In this document: positions 22,335 to 33,817 of the stretch, piece after piece
Position numbering within the stretch: the stretch's first letter is position 1
How the letters are laid out: each line of letters starts with the position of its first letter
Assembly: GCA_009869945.1 (NCBI GenBank)
Contig: WIXG01000118.1
Location: 124,001 to 188,000, forward strand
Direction: 5' to 3'
Origin: Mesaphorura yosii
Lineage: Eukaryota > Arthropoda > Collembola > Poduromorpha > Tullbergiidae
Length of the DNA stretch: 64,000 nt
Notes under the pieces: generated by a model
Told to the model about the DNA's origin: nothing
Databases searched by the model: none
The model's input: the letters and a program-made list of their open reading frames with translations, nothing else
Program-made: the position numbers and the translations under genes

Positions 22335-23774
22335 GGCTGACTGGTTACTTATTACTTACTACACGTACTGGAATATCACTAGCGACCCGCAACAATGAAA
22401 CAGATTATCACATCTCAGGCACCAGAGCCGGACTGACAATTGACTCCACCACAGACAAATCAAATCATGCTGCTTTTGCTTAATTTGGTGGGCAAGATTT
22501 GGCCAAAATATGCATTACATACAATACATACACTTTGTTGACTGTTGACCAACTTTTGGGTCGTATGCATGAAGATCCATTCAATTATCTCATAAAAGGT
22601 GAACGAATGAAATCGAAAACAAGTTTTGTGTTTCGAGTATTCGAGTGAATCAGCAAGTGAAGTTATGTAATATTAAACTGTTCAAGTGGAAGTGGTAAGA
22701 CTTAACAGGCTAATCAACTCTATACATCAAATACGACAATAATGAATAATGAGTGACGAGTACCAATTCACAATTATTGCAGTTGATCATTCAGTTTAAC
22801 GATTGCGAACTGATATAGTTACATTAATTAAAGATGCAAATTAGCATTAGCTTGATTTTCTGCCAAGTTTTCGTTGCACCAGTTCGACGCGACGCGACAA
22901 CTCGAAATACTTCGTCGTCGTCACCGTCTCGGCGTGCCCCGAAGCCAGCACAGCCTTTATCGCTCTAAGATAAATGTCATCTTACTCAATTGGTGTACAA
23001 TTTACATGGTACAGTATTCCACATCGCTTCACTTCCTCTTGATTCTTGAGGATGCACTTGTGACTTGCGGATACGCATCTTCCTTTCCTTGTCAACGTCA
23101 ACGTAAGACGTAAACGTCCGCCTGATCAATGCACATAAAAACTAGAGTCGTACACGTGAAAATCAAAAGACTAATTACTTGATATTAAAAGAAGATCATA
23201 GCCTCCGTAGCTCAACAGAAACAAGTAGTGATCGTAGCGAGAAGTCGCTTGTCTCACGTGCACCATCACAAATTGAATTATACCTGCATTCTGCATATGC
23301 ATGTGATAATTTAAATTGACATCAGTAGGACAGGAAATTAAATTTCAATCAAGTGACAGCCGAGTCGACAGGATCACTTACTTGAATTTATTTTATTGGA
23401 CACCTTTCTTCAGGTTACGAATTTGGAAATGTTCCTGTAAACTATATTTGGTTCGAGTTTAACACGTTTTATTGCTTCGTCCAACGCTTGGATGTCCCAC
23501 CTCACCTGTTTCAGCTCTCAGGCTGTGGGTTTCCGTGACTCCAAAGCAGTCGAAGCGTGTCATATTTGTTCTGCGCAAATGTCATCCTAAATATGGGCGT
23601 ACAAATGACCATACTTCTCGTTTCGTGCACGAAGATAATAACTGCCCTTAATTGCCTTTAATGAAATCAGTCACCCCACGGTCGTGTCGAAGGATGATTT
23701 TCTTAATGACTATGACTATTTAAAGATAGCGAGCTTCCAGTTCAGAACCAAGGAGCCAAGCCAGTCGATTAAGC
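22335..23774. other. Intergenic stretch upstream of the CPAP1 gene
   Basis: No protein is recognised. A 45-codon frame starting at 22834 has a hydrophobic start and an arginine/serine-rich tail, but nothing supports it as a gene. It probably contains the CPAP1 promoter. Confidence 0.35.
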
Positions 23775-23805
23775 ACCACTAAAACTGCCACTTCACTCAA
23801 CCATT

Positions 23806-23897
23806 CCTTCGATAGCTCAGTTGGTAGAGCGGAGGACTGTAGCAGGATAAGCGTAGCAGAGATCCTTAGGTCGCTGGTTCAAATCCGGCTCGAAGGA
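23806..23897 (+). tRNA. tRNA-Tyr (GTA) with 19-base intron
   Basis: The acceptor stem CCTTCGA pairs with TCGAAGG, with discriminator A at 23897. The D arm TAGCTCAGTTGGTAGAGC, the anticodon GTA at 23839-23841 and the T loop GGTTCAAATCC are canonical for eukaryotic tRNA-Tyr. A 19-base intron (23843-23861) sits one base 3' of the anticodon, where tRNA-Tyr introns lie and where the splicing endonuclease cuts. Six T at 23901-23906 form the Pol III terminator. Confidence 0.95.
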
Positions 23898-24076
23898 AGA
23901 TTTTTTGTCAATGCTAATTGACATTTTGCACCTGCAAAACTCGCCAATTAAATGTAAATTCTTATATGGTCTGTTCTTTTGCATGCTCACACAGCTTGCG
24001 GGCAAAAATTCATCATAATTCACCGCAAAAATTTACAGCTTGCCTCGACCATGCAAAAAGAATTTACAAAAAAATT

Positions 24077-24168
24077 TCCTTCGAGCCGGATTTGAACCAG
24101 CGACCTAAGGATCTCTGCTACGCTTATCCTGCTACAGTCCTCCGCTCTACCAACTGAGCTATCGAAGG
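24077..24168 (-). tRNA. tRNA-Tyr (GTA) with 19-base intron, inverted copy
   Basis: Base-for-base identical over 92 positions to the plus-strand gene at 23806-23897, including the intron (24131-24113 on this strand). Seven T on the minus strand at 24074-24068 form its terminator. The 5' flank is also shared with the partner, so more than the gene body was duplicated. Confidence 0.95.
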
Positions 24169-24199
24169 AGTGGTTGAGTGAAGTGGCGATTTTAGTGGT

Positions 24200-26804
24200 A
24201 CATGTGCAACAGGTTCTTGGGCAGCTGCAAACAGCAACGTTAAGTGGTTGATTACTGCAGGCAGGCTTAAATAAGAAGTAGAAAGTTGATCAAGGTAGAC
24301 TGAACCACTTAACAATGCGACAAACGATAAGCACAATGCAGATTTGGTTAATTGGGGGCAATTTGAAAGGCTCAGTGCATGAATACACAGTTCTCGTGTT
24401 GTTCGCTTCGTTTATCTCTCGTGTTTTTGAGCAACCGTATTCGGCCGACTTCATGCAGACTGTAAAACGCGTCACAGAAGACTTTGAATTGTCTAACCTC
24501 TTTGTTTGTAATTTTCTTGTCCATGATCCTTCGTCCAATACTGCGCTGCTCCTGGATTGATGGTGTTAGATGTGAGAATTAAGGCTGATGAAAGCACAGC
24601 TGATAAACCTTGCCATGGCACTTGAACTGGCGTGGCAAGCAAGACAGAACAAACCCAAGCCATCAGCTATGCCAACATCTTGCCAAATTCTGGGCACCTT
24701 GTGTTGTCCTGTGCTGGACTGGACGCATGCTGGGAACTCTCTGATCAATTGAATATTGAACTGATCCGGCCAGGCTAATCTCAAATGGACAACTGATACT
24801 CTCGGCTTCCACGTCGCATCGGGCGGACGTCGGAGTCGTAGGCGAGTTCGATTTTAAACCCAACCTGGCCACGCAAGCAATGAGCAATGCTTTTAACAAC
24901 GAAAGCGACAACAACGACTTCGACATGATGAAATTTTATCTCCTTCCTCTCTTCTGCGCCGTACCAATCACTATAACTAGCCACTAGGAGCATCATCAGC
25001 AAATCCCATCCCTCCGGGTTATTGAATTAAGTCAGTCATACTTTCGTGTTATTTATTTTTATTAACCAAATATTACCTTTACACAAACTTAGCTAACTAC
25101 ATGTGATGTGTACATAAATACTTTGCCCATACAATAATACCTGGATGGATGGATGGATGACTCCAACACATAGCTCGGTGTTCTCATTGTTTACTCAACA
25201 ATTACATTTCAATTTCGACAATTTGTCATCACATCTTCTGATCTGAAGGTTGCTTATTGCTGTTTTGCTTTTAGCCATAGTCAAGTCAAAACCGGGATGA
25301 CTTCAGTAGAATAGAAGAGTAGAACTTCAACTGCAGTCTTCACTCCAGGAAATGGAAATGAAATGGAAGGTTGACACACACAAACGGCGGACAGACGACA
25401 GACAGGCAACAGGAACAAACGAAGTATGACGAGTTGGATGGAGTTGGTCAACAGTCAACAGACTTTAATAAGAAGGTACAACTCTCAAGAGTCAAGTCAA
25501 GAATGTCGGATGTCGTATGTACAGTTGGTTACAAATTCCACCAGGGACGATGCACGACCGACCGTGTACAATTGCATTTACCCAATAATGTAATATCATT
25601 TATGTCAATATTGACATTTCTCATCTTAAAAAGGTCTGCCTTGTCTGTCTATCTTCTTCGTGCTTTTCCTGCAATCGTAGTGCAGACCTGCATAGCTGGA
25701 CTGCCGGAGGAGTTGAAGAGGATTTCCTGAGCAATTGAAACCTCTAAATTTCTAAATTTAAGATGTATCCAGTGAAGGAACTAAGCACAACCACAATTAG
25801 CCAAAGTCGGTATTCAGTATTCAGCATGGACTCACGAATCAGGAGCTGAATTGATCAACTTTACCCGCACGTGTGTGAGAAGTATGTAATTGGGTCACTG
25901 ACATTCTGAACCGAGCCGGTCTCAATTTTTGAGTGATGATAAAAAATTGCTTTTACTTCAAAATTACTTCACTCTCCACACGATTAGTGGGATTCAGAGT
26001 CCTCCACGTGCCAGTGCCACTGGCGAGGCCTGAATTTCGTGGCGCCAACCTCAATTTCATAGCTTACCTGCATTCAATTCCACCAACTCCGCCGACGTCG
26101 TATTAAATAATGAAATCTGCATGTAAGCACACTAAACGAAATAGGTGGAAGAGGGTCTGCTTGCATTAACTCTTCCAAGTCGCAATTGAGTCGAATTAAA
26201 CAGGTGAAGAATGGGTATTCGGATTGCGGGTGTCGCATTTCAGTTCCTGTGCAGCAAGCAGTGAAATTGTGTTCCTGCCTTTCGCTTCGTCTTTGTCTTA
26301 AAACTTTAGTTAGTGTGGAAGTTTACTCCGTAAAGACGAAAATTTTTTTCTCGACTTTAACTAGTCTTTAATTCAATTAACTTGTCTGTTAGTGAAATTA
26401 ATCACTTCGGTCATTAAACTTGTGTGGTCAGCACATTCTCATTGAAGTGACACAGTCCAGTGACAAGATTATTGCCATCATCTTCGACGACACGGACCGA
26501 CATTCGAAGTTGTCCTTTCGGAGCCGGGTCTTAGTTAATTAACATTCATCGTCATACAGGTGAGCAAGTCACCACAACAGCGGAAATTGCGTAATAAGTA
26601 AACATTAGACTATTGAATTATTATATCGTATGTATGGTTTTATTGAGCAACGAAAAAGGATGTAATTTAATAACTTAATTACATGTATACCAGACTGTCT
26701 AATTGTAAGAGAGTCCAGTCAGTCAAGATCTTTGTGCTAGGAACTTTAACTGGACAGAAAGTCCAAGTGCGCTAATCTCTTAAGAGAATTCAATTGTGGC
26801 AAAC
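24200..26804. other. Gene-poor stretch between the tRNA pair and the first mpaB gene
   Basis: I recognise no gene. A short GGAT microsatellite (four units) lies near 25143. A TTTATT at 26638-26643, read on the minus strand, gives a likely AATAAA poly(A) signal for the mpaB gene that ends at 26805. Confidence 0.4.
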
Positions 26805-28107
26805 TTATACGGGACACGCTGAAGCTGGATTCGAGCCTTTGTCCGCAGGCGACGGGTGGGCATTACTACTGTTGGCTCCTCGTCGCTTACCCCGCGTGGT
26901 CACTATCGCAATCCAGAGCCACAGTCTCATTGCAATGTTCGCGAAGAACATAAGTACGCGAAATCTTACTAGGAAAAATGACAACTGTAACACTTTGTAC
27001 AGGCACCTGTAAAAGCAGCTGACATGAGCCCACGTGTGGGACGCGGATGGAATGCCCAGTATGTCTTTGATTAGCATGTGAATGCAGATTTCGAATGGAT
27101 TGATCAGGAGCCCGTGTTCAGCAAAGTAGCAAAGGTTCAAGAATTCAGGTTCCTTAAAGTTTTTGAAGCAAGCCGTGATGGTTTCCTCCCAAAATCGCTT
27201 CGACACGGCTTTTCGAACGGCCGGATTGGGATGAAGTGCGATGTTGAAGCGGTCTTCCATTCCCAAGTAACGACCAATTATTCCGAGGTAGTAAACGTAG
27301 GACTCGTAGCCCTTGTCAGTATACAGGCCTGCGACTCGAGGGTTGACATCCAGCAAGAAGAAAAACACGCCCTGGACCATCGCCATGTCAAACTGGCTGA
27401 TGGGGACCGACGGAGAAGCTGTCATGATTGTTGGCAAGTAATCCGGCGTTGGGATGTGAGCCATGTCTTGGCGAAGGGATTCTAGAACGCGCATTCGATC
27501 TTTCTTTGGGATGTTTGGAGCTGGAACGGGCAGACCGCTTAATCTTTTAATGGCGCCCTCATGAATCTTGCGTACTTTGTAAATGTCCTGAGCGCTATCG
27601 GCGGCCTACGAAGAAAATCACGAAATCATGAAGTCAGTCTCAGCACATGAGAGCAGTTATTGTAATGCATCTTCTTACCGGATTTTCAATTCCATGTTCA
27701 AACCATTTCCAAATGTGCATGAAAGTCACAACACCGCGCAAATACGCGAAATTTGGACCATTGTAGCTCTCGTTTCGCACGACGAAGCCTGTGATTCGCT
27801 GGATGGGGTACTGCACTAGTTCGGTAAATATGATTGTCCAGGCGCAGGCGAAATAGTTGCGGTAAAAGAAAGCGCGTCCTTCACGAAGTTTCTCAAGCTC
27901 TTGCTCCGATTTCCCAACCAGGATGTCCTTGTGAGGAATTCCATGATCGCCGGGAATGTTTATGGCTTCATGCACGAGTGCATGAAATATAGTGCCGGCT
28001 TCCTCTGCGACTTGGTCGTCAAGATCAATCTCGAAATTGGGATTCAATTTTCCATCAGATCCATCTTCAATCACTTTCTCGGAAAGAGACTGAACGTGTG
28101 GAGCCAT
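26805..28107 (-). CDS. mpaB / DUF2236 (rubber-oxygenase-like) protein, copy 1
   Basis: Exons 28107-27679 and 27605-26805 give about 409 residues. The sequence matches the family annotated as ER-bound oxygenase mpaB/mpaB'/rubber oxygenase catalytic domain. It has an N-terminal HALVHEAIN segment, GRAFFYRNYFACAW with a hydrophobic run, RGVVTFMHIWKWFEHG, then FDMAMVQGVFFFLLDVNP, ESYVYYLGIIGRYLGMEDRF and VRKAVSKRFWEE. The founding members are haem or metal oxygenases that cleave isoprenoid chains. Animal members have no known substrate. A hydrophobic helix near the C-terminus (VLMFFANIAMRLWLWIAIV) suggests membrane attachment. It is 58% the size of its locus and has a single intron. A damaged relative lies at 32480-33546, on the other side of the HHAT gene. 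Confidence 0.75.
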
Positions 28108-29336
28108 CGAATCACTTTTAGCTTGGAAGTCTTTTCATCGAAGGCTGCTTGTTTCTTGTTTCTTTGCAACTCAGCCGATGACAGATTCTGCCGATGTACG
28201 CTGCCTTAGCTTATTGATTAGCTTAATCTCATTCACCTGCTTATCAACCAAACTCACTGTCACTCAATTGCAACTGGAATTTCGCCAATGAAGAGTATTT
28301 AATTATACTACTATCAAACTTAGCTGCGCGAATGTCACATTGTATTATTTATTTGGTCTTTTTGTTGGTTCATAAAACAAGTGCGACTCAATCTGTAATT
28401 ACCTACGCTTTACCCTTATCCTTTGAATTTCATTACTTTCTATGCTTCTGTCCATGTGTTTGCTGAAGGAAATGTAGTTACTACGCTGCAGGCGAACAAA
28501 AAAGAGCATTCAGTATCATAATCATAATAACATTTCATTTTTTGCAACAGCTCACTGTTCTCAGTTCTCCAAACAGAACTGTAATTTCAAGTTACTGAAA
28601 TTTATGTGGCTTATTATAATATTCATGCACATGTACCATGCATCCATGAAATGACCTTTAACTCTTTAGTATTTATGAACTAGGCGCACTCTGCAGCACC
28701 CTGAATCCTGAGAGGAACAAAGGTTGATAATAAACATCTTACTTTGAAGTTGTCGCCAGCTGAGTTGATTTTGCAATTCCATCGCATGTTCCATGTTCAC
28801 TTATCAGTACGAAGAGTATGAACGTCTTGCGCTGGGATTGACCTCTGCCACTGGAAGTTAACCTACACACAAGGGCCACAGCTCTTGGAATTCGCGAGGT
28901 GGGGTGAAATTCAATATTCATAAGAATGCTCCATTATAGCGTGCAATACAATGGAATGCCGTGCGACCCTGAACGCATTGTCCTGAATGTCTGAATGACC
29001 AACTCCATTGTTTAAAAGCATTTCCACTTGCGGTTGCGACATTGCTATTGGCGAGATTCATTAAACACACGCAATCTAGTTCCCACTCGCGTGACTCAAA
29101 CTCTAAAACTCTAAAAGACCTTTTGAACAGAGTCCAGCTAATGATTGGAAATTCGGTGCCAAAGTCACCAGCTCCTTCGCAGTGGGCCTTTATTGCAAAA
29201 CACATTTCTCCCAATACGTTTGGGGCCGAAGATAATTAGTAGATTTGTTGTGCATTCGATTTATTGACAGTAACAGTGTTGATTGTATGAAATAGATTTG
29301 GAATGCATGCGCAATACTTTATCTTATGCAATTTCA
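28108..29336. other. Intergenic stretch between mpaB copy 1 and HHAT
   Basis: No protein or RNA gene is seen. An AATAAA on the minus strand at 29265-29260, about 75 bases after the HHAT stop, is its probable poly(A) signal. Confidence 0.4.
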
Positions 29337-31494
29337 TTAATCTCCTTTCCACCGGAATGTTGACGTTGACCACGTCCTGACGGTCACTCCAACGTGAATG
29401 AAGCAGTACAAAAATAGGAAGATCACATGGTTGACTGTTGGAATAAGCAAAACGTCAAATATCAAAACTGTGAATCACTGATAAAATTTCAGCTTCATTC
29501 TACGATTTACCATCAGTCCAGAGTAACCTGCGAGTGCAAATTATTGCAGCCTCCATTGACCCAGTAAAAATCACGCTATTTAGAATTGACATGACTGCCA
29601 ACGGAATGGCAACAATCGGCTCCAACATAGCGTCCCAAAAAAACTCTGAGCAATAATACGTAGCCTATAAAGTGCAAATAATGCGTTCAGACGTTGAGAT
29701 TCAGCTTATGGCTGAACTTTCTTTATCCACTTACGTCTAACCGGCGCTTGAAAAAACGTCCAACTTGCTCAATGGTAACTCCAAGGAAGTTCAGGAACGA
29801 CCAGACAAAAATGGGAAACCAAACTCCATGCCACGCGAACACATAAAAGAATGTAAATAAGGAGGCAATTACTTTCTTCAACCAAAGTGGAAGTGTTTTC
29901 CCCTTTTCGGACTCATCCAGGGCTTTCATGGTGGGAATGTAAGTGTATCTAAAAGTAGAGCAGAGCAACATAGAAATGGCATGTGGAAGTTGAAGTGCTT
30001 CAAGCAAGGAGGGCAGTAAGACTAAAAGCTTACTGAACAAGGAAATTGTAGAGTCCTCGATCAAAATCCTTCCATAATACTGAATAGCGATGAATATGTG
30101 CAGGACACTTTGGTAAGGGTGGCATCTCCACGCCATCAAACTGGGCAATGCAAGTGGACGATCCGTACATTACTTGATACTTCAGCATGAAGAACTGGCC
30201 TAAGGAAGTTAAGAAATTAAAAGTGCAATGACTTGGTACACGCAATTCAAATCCATTAGAGTTTGACGTACCTAGCCAATATATTACCCCGCACAAACAC
30301 CACAAATTCACATGATTCAGAAGTGGAAGTGTCAGCGAGAGAGGTTTAAAGTAAATGTAATGGATGATGACTTCGGTTAACAGCGCCAGCGCCATAATTT
30401 TACAGGAACTTCGTAGAAGCAGTTTTCCATTTCTCCAACTTGGATTCCTTTTCCTGCCACCTTGAAGAATCTATAAAAATAATTGTTGCACGGAACATAT
30501 CTCCAGCAACTGAAGTGTTTTCGGTTTATCCTTACATCAGCTTCATATCTATTGTACAAGATGAGAGGTCCGTGGAAAAGCAGTGGAAAGTAGAAACAGT
30601 AGCTCATGACTTTGTACAAGGCGGAAATTGAGCCGTTGTCCTTTCTGTTCCAACGATCGAACGTGAAACTCAGGCATCTTGAATATGTCCATCCAAGGCA
30701 AATGTCAAAGAAGTATTCAGCGGTACGGCTATAATTAAGCCCAAACAGGGCTTCCTGTAAGAGAAACGTTCTAATTTTTGAACTAACAAACTGACTGGAA
30801 GATTGTATACAGTGTGGAAAAGCCTACCTTTAACAGGAATATGTTTAAACTGTAAAACAGGCAGAAACTGACAATCCAGATCGTGAACTTTCTGGCTCCA
30901 ATTTGTACCAAAATCCAATACAACACCGGTTGCAGAAATATGTACAACGTCGGTACAAAACTAAGGATACTTTTTGATAGTAGGAATGATAATACAAGCG
31001 AGAGTCCAGTCTGAAACTTAAAAAATCAAACGTTCACAATCCTCCTCAAAAACCGATATTACAGTTGATTAGTTAAAACTTACCATTCCTGGAACTACCA
31101 GACTAAGCACCACATAGCCCACATACCAATATATGAGTTTTGTTAAAAAAAGGTATGTAAAGTTGGTCCATTCATGATCCGTCGAATCTCGACCCCTTCC
31201 TAGAGCTCGGGTAAGTGGTCCCGGGTTCATGACAGGATCACGCTGCCATGGCAGGAATTCTGGAAATGAGGAACATAAAATTAAGAGCCGCTCGAATCTT
31301 TCGTTTCTTGCAACAAGCACACCATATGTACCTTCTGCAGCTAAGATTAATTGGTATGTCGAGTACAAAATGCCGCATGTCCACACTAAGGCACAGATCA
31401 GGCGAGTGAAGGCAACCAAATAGATAACTTCCCTGCTTTCTTTCATATCTTCGGGACGGTGTCCCTGCCCGTTGGTCTCAGCCGAAGGTGGCAT
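29337..31494 (-). CDS. HHAT: Hedgehog acyltransferase (MBOAT family; rasp/Skinny hedgehog homologue)
   Basis: Eight exons (31494-31084, 31010-30828, 30754-30536, 30470-30272, 30199-30034, 29948-29735, 29664-29511, 29434-29337) join in phase to ~547 residues, or 523 if a 72-base in-frame segment at 31331-31260 with GT-AG ends is also an intron. Human HHAT has 493. The enzyme palmitoylates the N-terminal cysteine of Hedgehog in the ER membrane. Multiple hydrophobic spans are present. The MBOAT catalytic aspartate is in DFDRGLYNFL and the histidine in FAWHGVWF. The YIP turn after LVQ and the C-terminal FLYCFIHVGV match human HHAT (FLYCYSHVGI). A 5' UTR intron (~31602-31543) is likely. The HHAT/rasp branch is favoured over the related GUP1/HHATL branch because both catalytic residues are kept. 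Confidence 0.85.
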
Positions 31495-32479
31495 TTCCTT
31501 TCCTTATTCCTTCTAAATTGGGAGATCAGAATCCGATCTGCTTAAAAAAATGAAAAATGCTTAAAATCTGTAGGCAGAATTGGTTAGAACATGTCTTACC
31601 ATTTGGGGTGAGCCGCTTCAGGAGATCCTCAAGACTACTCTGATGAGTGGCTCCTGACAGCAGCCGTTTCCTCGAGCATCACTCTGCAGGAACTGATTTG
31701 GCTGATTTCTCTTAAATTCTGTACTGTAACTCCTGTAACTCTAAAAGCAAGACAAAAAATTCAATGCCACGGCTCATTACCCATTCAAATGAGGTCGAGT
31801 GCCACTTCGCAACTGTTACGATGACTATACAGTTTTGGGAATTTAAAATCTCACCTTCACGAAAGCACAACTTAATCTAGGGTCGAGACGACTGATGGTC
31901 CGGATAAGTAAAGTTTCCCAGTGCCCAGCTGTCCCGGTTTATTTGCGCATTCTCCTTTGAAAAGGAAACCGTTTGCGCGTTCACGCTGTCTTCCCCCGAT
32001 GAATGCATCTTAACTGTTGCGTTCACAACAAAGGCTTTTGATTAGAAATGCCAACTGAGCCAACTTTGGCAAGAGATGCATTAGACTATGCACTAGCACA
32101 AGCAACAAATAATTGGATTCTACTCTAGCACTCTTTTAGTGTTGAATTCGATAATCGGCTTGGTTTGTTATTATTAAAGCCCATGACCAGCGCGCGCTCT
32201 TGACACTCTTGATACTCTCCGGCTTAACAGCGTTCAGGCAGGCTGGACATCAAAAATCAACTTTTTATGATGCTCCCGTCATTGCGTACATTGTATATCA
32301 ATATTCCGGTTTCTTGATGGCTTCCTTGAACTTTGAATATAAAATGCAATTCGCAAGCAAGTGAATCAGCTTGTCACAACGCAGATTCGCAGATGCCGGC
32401 TGATTTCACTGCTCTTTTATGCATTCACGCCTTTTATTCAAAATTGAGTTCTTAAGAAAGTTCTGCATTTGAGTAGGGA
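31495..32479. other. Shared upstream region of HHAT and mpaB copy 2
   Basis: About 1 kb between two genes pointing apart. It contains a probable HHAT 5' UTR intron and presumably both promoters. No other gene is seen. Confidence 0.45.
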
Positions 32480-33546
32480 ATGGATGTTTCCAACGATGAA
32501 GAATCACAACCACTGCTGCAAGAATCGGATTCGTGTTGTGTGTTAGCTGAATTCGTAAAATCAGAAGCAGATTTGGTTTTTGATAGCCTGGTTCACGAAG
32601 CCATCAAGACAACTGTGGGTTTCAACGTCAAGAGCACGCCCTGCCCTTGGATTTCGCCCGATCGAGTGAGGAAAGGCAAAGATTTTTTCCGCCGCAACTA
32701 TTTCGTATGCGTGTGGTCGATTTTTTTGTCACAACTTGCTCAAGGCCCGATCCTTCGAATTGAGAATCAAAATGATGGAAAATTCGCCATAGGAAGACTT
32801 ATTTTACAATGGTCCGCCAAGATATCCTCAAAAAGGTGAGTTTTTCATAACTCAGCTGATGCGAGAATCAGTCTGAAGTCTGCTTTTGTTTTTAGAAATC
32901 GAAAATATCTCTGGATTTGAGTGACGGTCGCAAGATTCGTGATTCAGGACAAAAGGTCATGTTAGACTGTGACAATAACCAGACACAAATGTACAGAGAT
33001 CTTGAGCTTGCCAGTTTCCCGGATTTTGTGCGTTCAATCGTCACAAGAGCTTCAGTGTCAGAGCCGGAGCTTTCACAATTTGACCTCGTTCTCATTCTTG
33101 GAAACTGTCATTTTCTGCTTGACACAACACCCCATCGATTTGGACACTACGGCGATGGCGAAGACACTGGATATGAAAATTACGTTCACTATCTGGCTGT
33201 GATTGGAAAATGTTTGGGAATTCAAGACCGTTTCAATCTCGCGCTGATTTCGAATCCCGACGTTCGAAAAAGTGTGTCCACTCGAATTTGGAATGAAATC
33301 GTGGCCCTTGCTTTCAAATTGGTGGCAATCGATGTCAGTGCCCACAATTTCATACCTGTCTTGCCCATTGATCCTCCAAATCGGAACTTGGTTACATTCT
33401 ACGCCCAAGCAGCCGTTGAAGGCGCATTAAGCGAAGCTCCAGCCACATCCGCGCACATTCCAGCGAACCTTCCTCTATTTGATAGATTTCTGTATCTTCT
33501 GATGAGGTTTGCAATTTGGGGTGTACGCTACCGACCAATCGCGTGA
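32480..33546 (+). CDS. mpaB / DUF2236 protein, copy 2, probably damaged
   Basis: Two parts are clearly related to the mpaB copy at 26805-28107. The first (32480 to about 32800) reads VFDSLVHEAIK, GKDFFRRNYFVCVW and ends near ILRIENQNDGKFAIGRLIL. The second (end of exon 1, then 32896-33546) reads VRQDILKK, DLVLILGNCHFLLDTTP, YENYVHYLAVIGKCLGIQDRF and VRKSVSTRIWNE. The two parts are in different frames. The donor at 32836 and acceptor at 32895 only fit the frame of the second part. About 17 codons matching FMHIWKWFEHG of copy 1 are missing where the frame changes, near 32805. I see no intron that would fix this without removing conserved sequence. This is either a decaying duplicate or a sequence error. 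A poly(A) signal AATAAA lies at 33712-33717. Confidence 0.6.
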
Positions 33547-33817
33547 CTTATCAACTGTTTGACTGGGATCGTAATTTGGTTCATGCTGTTAGAGAATGGT
33601 GACGGGCACGCGATAAGCATTCACTTTCCTCCGATTCCCGCTACACAAGCGCCAACGGCAGGATCAAGATTTATAAAGAATCAGCCTCCATGTCTGTTTG
33701 TCTAAGTAATCAATAAACTGACAACGGACTAAAACGCATTGATTCTCATATTTATTCATGCGCGGCTGAAGCTTGACTCATTCATCAATACCGACATGTA
33801 AATGAATGCACTTTAAA

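Larger units (their letters stand above)
23775..24199. repeat. Palindrome with two tRNA-Tyr genes
   Basis: Left arm 23775-23909 and right arm 24065-24199 are inverted copies of about 135 bases, separated by an unrelated ~155-base spacer. Each arm holds one tRNA-Tyr gene, 31 bases of its 5' flank and the run of T that ends Pol III transcription. Over the 92-base tRNA the arms are identical. Over the 31-base 5' flank I count three differences. The two genes converge, with their 3' ends facing the spacer. Confidence 0.9.

Noticed and set aside
22834-22971. A 45-codon frame with a hydrophobic start and basic tail, like a secreted peptide
   Set aside because: Too short, with a poor signal-peptide pattern, no splice partners and no similarity I know.
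23200-23272. A sequence starting CCTCCGTAGCTCAAC that resembles the 5' half of a tRNA
   Set aside because: No acceptor stem closes and no T arm follows at the right distance.
25143-25160. GGAT tetranucleotide run
   Set aside because: Four units only; ordinary microsatellite, no function implied.
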